Of a DNA stretch of 64,000 nt, positions 59,779 to 64,000 are shown piece after piece. The notes below the pieces were generated by a model, which did not search any database, was not told the origin of the DNA, and saw nothing but the letters and a program-made list of their open reading frames with translations. The translations under genes and the position numbers were made by a program. Position 1 is the first letter of the stretch; the number at the start of each line of letters is the position of its first letter. Where the stretch lies: assembly GCA_964019055.1 (NCBI GenBank), contig OZ025209.1, positions 4,681,071 through 4,745,070 of the forward strand, in the 5' to 3' direction. Source of the stretch: Anthopleura xanthogrammica (taxonomy: Eukaryota > Cnidaria > Anthozoa > Actiniaria > Actiniidae).

Positions 59779-60894
59779 CTACGCCTCTACAGGTTCATCA
59801 TCAACTTCTTTTATAAAAGCACCGCTTACATCAGTGCTCCATTCAGGAGCCAATGGGTCTTCAGCAGAACCTTCGGCAGAACCTTCGCCTTCTTGGCGAT
59901 GATAAGCTGCTCTAGGAAGAGGGCCTCGAGCATAGCAGCACCAGCATAGAGTGTCTCTGATTGGCGCGAAGACAATATTTATAGCTTCGCGGTACTTGGA
60001 TAAGCGCCAGACGAAAATGAGAGGATCCAGCAGGAATTTTAGGTACAAAATGTTATCAAAGAAAACAAAAGCAATGTACAGTTTCCAGAAAGAATGGGTG
60101 AACTCTCTCTTTAACACCCGTATGATTAGAATGTAGAAAGTGATGGTGAATGGCCAGACTGTGATGATCAAAACCAGGATGATGAGGAACGTACCAACAA
60201 GGAACTCTTTCTCGACCTTTTGTTTTGGGATTTCTTGTCTGTTCTCGTCTTCTTGTTGTGCTTCTGCAGCTACTTCATGTCTCCTCATTGCGCGTTTGAA
60301 GGAAAAGAAGATGATGATGTAGATGATGACGAGGACAAACGAAATCAAAGTTGTGTGGAGAATCAAGTCAACAAAGAAATAAATTTCGAGTGACATGTTT
60401 GCTATCTCTGGTAAGAGAGCGAATATTATGGCGTAAACCCAGATGCAAACGATTCCAAAGATAGCAAGTGGACTAGTGACATAACGATTATACACTGAAG
60501 GCCATCTCAGAGCCAGTAACTGGGAAACCGCCAATGCAAGGATCGTAAGGAAAGAGGTGTTTACAGTTACTGCACCTAGGATCTGACAACTACGAATGAT
60601 TGTCTCGTAGTCATCAATGTCCAAGTCGGTATTTGTCCAAATAGCATACGTAGTCACCAACACAGGCTCAACAATCAGTCCGGTTAAGAAGTCAGATACC
60701 AGGATTCCAGTGATGAAAGTAGCCATTGGGTTGCGAAAACATTTGAGAGGATCTTTGAAGATGGCGACCAAGGCGACGCCATTGGTGATGACCGTTCCAA
60801 GCGCCACAAAACTGAGGAAGACCGCCGAACTGATCGTCACTTTCTCGTAGATACCAAATTCGTCCAAGTAATAACTTGAATTGTTTGCCGCCAT
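59779..60894 (-). CDS. intronless rhodopsin-like (class A) GPCR, divergent orphan (371 aa)
   Basis: Start ATG at 60894 (MAANNSSYYLDE). A short extracellular N terminus carries N-glycosylation sequons, followed by seven hydrophobic segments. TM1 contains the GTVITNGVALVAI signature (N1.50) and TM2 the SDFLTG motif (D2.50). TM3 ends SQLLALRWPSVYNRYVT where most class A receptors have DRY. TM6 has the WPF of the CWxP motif (VWPFTITF). TM7 ends LLDPLIFVWR instead of NPxxY. The conserved TM3-top cysteine is present (RSCQILG), but no cysteine is visible in the second extracellular loop. The third loop is acidic and glutamine-rich. No G-protein partner or ligand can be named. Intronless class A receptors are abundant in cnidarians. 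Confidence 0.85.
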   Translation of the reverse strand: MAANNSSYYLDEFGIYEKVTISSAVFLSFVALGTVITNGVALVAIFKDPLKCFRNPMATFITGILVSDFLTGLIVEPVLVTTYAIWTNTDLDIDDYETIIRSCQILGAVTVNTSFLTILALAVSQLLALRWPSVYNRYVTSPLAIFGIVCIWVYAIIFALLPEIANMSLEIYFFVDLILHTTLISFVLVIIYIIIFFSFKRAMRRHEVAAEAQQEDENRQEIPKQKVEKEFLVGTFLIILVLIITVWPFTITFYILIIRVLKREFTHSFWKLYIAFVFFDNILYLKFLLDPLIFVWRLSKYREAINIVFAPIRDTLCWCCYARGPLPRAAYHRQEGEGSAEGSAEDPLAPEWSTDVSGAFIKEVDDEPVEA

Positions 60895-61610
60895 TTTCAA
60901 GTAATTCGATTAAAAGATTTCGTTTGTCGATTACTCGTTCGCTCGAAAGGATCGATCCAGGGCGATCGAAGGAGGCACTTTGTTTATGCTTACTGGATAT
61001 TTGATACATGAATCTGATGAATATTCATTACCGATCTTTCCAGACGTCACGCAAGTCACGCACGACAAACATCGGAGTAACGGACCGGAGTAACAAAGTA
61101 ACTTTGAAAGACCACAGGAAACCCATTGAATCCGGAATATAGAATTTTAAGATTAACGATTCTATTAAATCCATCAGCGACCAGAAATAAGATTTTTGTC
61201 ATATTTTTTATTTTTTGACTGGATTTCTCTCAACTTTGAAAGACCACCGGAAACCCATTGAATCTGGAATATAGAATTTTAAGATTAACGATTCTATTAA
61301 ATCCTTCAGCAACCAGAAATAATATTTTTGTCATATTTTTTATTTTTTGACTGGATTTCTCAGTCTTCTGAGTTTATCATTTTACTGGGAAATACGCCAC
61401 TCGTATTTTTCATGAATTACATCCGGGACTTCAGTGACATATTTTCCATATCCTCACACGTGAAGATTTTGACGTCACTTCCGATGTTTTCCTGCTCACT
61501 TTAGATGTGGCATTTTTGTTTGTGATATGATACAAAGAAAATTACACATGGGCTTGAAGATATGAAGTTTATCTTTGAGTGTTAAAAAATATTTCATTCG
61601 TTTTCTGCAC
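60895..61610. other. 5' flank of the GPCR with a tandem duplication
   Basis: It holds the GPCR 5' region and two tandem copies of a 132-base unit (61100-61231 and 61232-61363), each starting AACTTTGAAAGACCAC and ending in a TTTTTGACTGGATTTCTC tract. No other gene seen. Confidence 0.55.
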
Positions 61611-61623
61611 TTACTTATGAAAT

Positions 61624-61900
61624 ACCCAACCAGCTCAATTTCTCTGGTCACACCAATTTGAATAATAGTACAAATAAATCATGTTATATAAAGGATATTA
61701 CATGGCAGCATGAAGATATGAAGTTTTTCTTTGGGTGGTGAAAATATTTCATAAGTAAGTGCAGAAAACGAATGAAATATTTTCACCACCCAAAGAAAAA
61801 CTTCATATCTTCATGCCACCATGTAATATCCTTTATATAACATGATTTATTTGTACTATTATTCAAATTGGTGTGACCAGAGAAATTGAGCTGGTTGGGT
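61624..61900. repeat. near-perfect palindrome, 129-bp arms, 19-bp loop
   Basis: The left arm 61624-61752 (ACCCAACCAGC.. to ..ATATTTCAT) pairs with 61772-61900 with only a few mismatches. The loop is 61753-61771. Part of the loop plus arms (ATTTCATAAGTAAGTGCAG) recurs inverted just upstream at 61588-61620. Probably a MITE able to fold as a hairpin. Confidence 0.85.
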
Positions 61901-61989
61901 GTAGCCCACATAGCCAGGCCTTGACTAGGTTGGGTGACATAAAATCATCACAGGATAATCACCTGTAGGGAACTGTACATGATGAGTGG

Positions 61990-62750
61990 TATGGTGTGAT
62001 GTGGTGGGGGAATGAATGGTAGATGAGGGAGAGGTAGGATAGGATAGTGTATGGTAGGGCAAGATTAACAGGTAAGGGTAGGATAGGTTAGCTGGGTAGC
62101 GCAGGGCAAAGCAGTTTAGGATAGGGTAAAGTAGGCTGGGTGGGGTAGGGTAGGGTTTGGTAGGTAACTTAGAGTAGTGTAGGGTAGGTCAGGTTAGGTT
62201 AGGGTAGAGTAAGGTAGGATAGGGTAGGTCAGGTTAGGATAGGGTAGGGTAGAGTAAGGTAGGATAGGGTAGTGTAGGGTAGGTCAGGTTAGGATAGGTA
62301 GGGTAGAGTAAGGTAGGGTAGGGTAGTGTAGGGCAGGTCAGGTTAGGATAGGGTAGGGTAGAGTAAGGTAGGATAGGGTAGGTCAGGTTAGGATAGGGTA
62401 GGGTAGGGTAGAGTAAGGTAGGGTAGGGTAGGGTAGGGTAGGGTAGGGTAGGGTAGGGTAGGGTAGGGTAGGGTAGGGTAGGGTAGGGTAGGGTAGGGTA
62501 GGGTAGGGTAGGGTAGGGTAGGGTAGGGTAGGGTAGGGTAGGGTAGGGTAGGGTAGGGTAGGGTAGGGTAGGGTAGGGTAGGGTAGGGTAGGGTAGGGTA
62601 GGGTAGGGTAGGGTAGGGTAGGGTAGGGTAGGGTAGGGTAGGGTAGGGTAGGGTAGGGTAGGTCAGGTTAGGATAGGGTAGGGTAGAGTAAGGTAGGATA
62701 GGGTAGGTCAGGTTAGGATAGGGTAGGGTAGAATAAGGTAGGGTAGCAGG
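61990..62750. repeat. TAGGG pentanucleotide array with GGTCAGGTTAGGATA interruptions
   Basis: The core 62395-62660 is an almost pure GGGTA repeat (over 45 units). The flanks contain a higher-order unit of about 55-60 bases (GGTCAGGTTAGGATAGGGTA.. GAGTAAGGTAGGATAGGGTA). The minus-strand TLPYP frame of 130 codons is an artefact. Confidence 0.95.
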
Positions 62751-63833
62751 ATGATGTAATATTTGTGTAGAAGTAAACAAGACTAAAAGTGTTTACCAAC
62801 AAAGGCCAATATTTCTTTATAAACAACAGTAAACCAGCACTCCTAAACAACCTATACTAGACTGTTTAACAGCTAGGTAGTCTGAGAATGAGAATAGTGT
62901 CTCAGCCTAACAGCTAGGTCACTATAGATATGGCTTTTACTTGCCAAGATGATTTAAGTTATCCTCTCCCAGCAAGCATATTGCCCTAAGATGCAGTGGT
63001 ATAGTTACAGGGTGCACCTGCAGATTTAGTTACTAATAAGGCTTTGTCATTCATGTGCCAACCAGAGATGGATTGGCTGGTAAGACAAGGCAACTTATGA
63101 AGAGCTTTTGAGAAAGTGGTTGGTGTATTAACATCACAATGCTATTGTTATTAAAAATGAAGTATCGCATTTGGCAGTTGGGACCTTTGATTGCAAAATA
63201 ACGAAAATCAGCAACCATGTAAATGGAACAATACATTATTTCTATCACTGACTTTTCTCATTAAATAAAGCAAGGAGAATCTATTGAGTTTGCGTCAATA
63301 AACAAGGCCATATATTCAATGTAAATTATCAACATTGTTATTCATGAAATTTCCTTGAAAAGTTGTTAAATAGTAAAGTAAGGGCATACAAGTTTGTGAT
63401 TTAACAAACCCCTATGAAGCTATGGTGGTGCCACAGCAAAAAGGAACCTAATGATGATTTTCTGCGCAAGCATGCCATAAACCTATTTTACCACAATTCT
63501 TGCTAGGTATATATAGTTTCTATTTTCATCTAAGTATATACCATGCATGGACCAGCCGCGTCACAATTACCTTGGGTAAAAGAACCAATATTTACTTAAG
63601 ACGGGTTTAGCCCTATTGTCTTTCTACTGTATTTCGGCTATCACAAGAAATGTGCCAGCACTCCTTTTATATATCCTGTATTTACACATTAAGGCCCTAT
63701 GTGCCACGAATCGCGAGGAGGATAGGTAACATATTTACACTTTATATTTTCAAAGGCCAGGATCCAGCATTCCCTAGACACCATTCCGAATTTTCCTGAA
63801 CGTTTGCCATATGGAAAAACATTTTAACCAATG
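62751..63833. other. gene-free stretch right of the TAGGG array
   Basis: No exon recognised on either strand; probably the 3' flank of the minus-strand gene entering at 64000. Confidence 0.35.
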
Positions 63834-64000
63834 TTACTGCATTGTATCACCACGAAAGAAATTTCTTCCTGGTGTATTTTGTTTAGTTTGCGAGGACGAA
63901 GGTTGGGAATCTGAGATGATGGTTGGGTTGCTATTAGTAGCGATGTAATGCTGGACTTCTTCTGGGAACTTGGAAGGGTCGGTCAGGATTGAGGTGGATC
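63834..64000 (-). CDS. probable terminal exon of an unrecognised gene (partial)
   Basis: The minus strand is open from the window edge to a TAA at 63836-63834, about 54 codons. It ends in a Ser/Thr/Gln-rich tail: TDPSKFPEEVQHYIATNSN, then SQPSSSQTKQNTPGRNF and GDTMQ. The higher GC content and third-base pattern contrast with the AT-rich stretch before it, which suggests real coding sequence. No domain is visible, so I do not name it. The 5' part lies beyond the window. Confidence 0.4.
   Translation of the reverse strand, partial: STSILTDPSKFPEEVQHYIATNSNPTIISDSQPSSSQTKQNTPGRNFFRGDTMQ

Noticed and set aside
61990..62750. Interstitial telomere
   Set aside because: The unit is TAGGG, not TTAGGG; TTAGG occurs only in the interspersed variants.
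62388..62780. 130-codon TLPYP frame
   Set aside because: Translation of the TAGGG array.

Overview
This is a eukaryotic, AT-rich, intron-rich animal genome segment. The three multi-exon genes and the transposon families fit a cnidarian, most likely an anthozoan (sea anemone or coral). The assignment rests on animal-specific genes (a complete ASXL gene, COX6C, an XNDC1-like gene, a divergent intronless GPCR) and on very dense short palindromic elements, CR1-like LINEs and a tRNA-derived SINE. It is an inference from family knowledge, not a database match. I see no prokaryotic gene layout, no CRISPR array and no rRNA or true tRNA gene.

Layout. 1-2437: gene-free flank with short elements. 2438-12493 (minus): complete 13-exon ASXL gene (722 aa by my splicing) with HARE-HTH, DEUBAD and PHD domains; its introns hold SINEs and MITEs. 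12.6-15.4 kb: intergenic. 15446-15661 (plus): COX6C coding exon, 71 aa. 17126-23921 (minus): 10-exon gene of 522 aa joining an XRCC1-type N-terminal domain to two C-terminal UBZ4-like zinc fingers. 24819-26348 (minus): two-exon class I SAM-dependent methyltransferase, 290 aa, with a minisatellite in its intron. 27-31.6 kb: a broken CR1-like LINE carrying three nested elements. 31.6-37.6 kb: two copies of an unclassified 1.65-kb repeat and simple repeats. 38.4-45.4 kb: a second copy of 22.7-26.97 kb, with exons 1-3 of the XRCC1-type gene and a frameshifted methyltransferase copy, enlarged by a solo LTR, a 2.1-kb Mutator-like element and a 128-bp MITE. 47.4-53.05 kb (minus): a second LINE with two nested elements. 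53.06-56.06 kb: a 3-kb element with about 0.65-kb inverted arms full of CRE and E-box palindromes. 56-59.6 kb: MITEs and a LINE fragment. 59779-60894 (minus): intronless rhodopsin-like GPCR with unusual signature motifs. 61-62.8 kb: a 129-bp-arm palindrome and a long TAGGG array. 63.8-64 kb (minus): probable terminal exon of a gene running off the window.

How the parts relate. The genes do not form a pathway. ASXL is a chromatin regulator (cofactor of the BAP1 H2A deubiquitinase); the XRCC1-type gene points to DNA single-strand-break repair and ubiquitin binding; COX6C is a respiratory-chain subunit; the GPCR is a surface receptor. The ASXL and XRCC1-type genes both carry a YY1-type CCGCCATCTTG motif just upstream of their start codons, and the latter also an E2F-like site. 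The most informative structural story is the segmental duplication between the 22.7-27.0 and 38.4-45.4 kb blocks and its later decay by identifiable insertions with clean target-site duplications.
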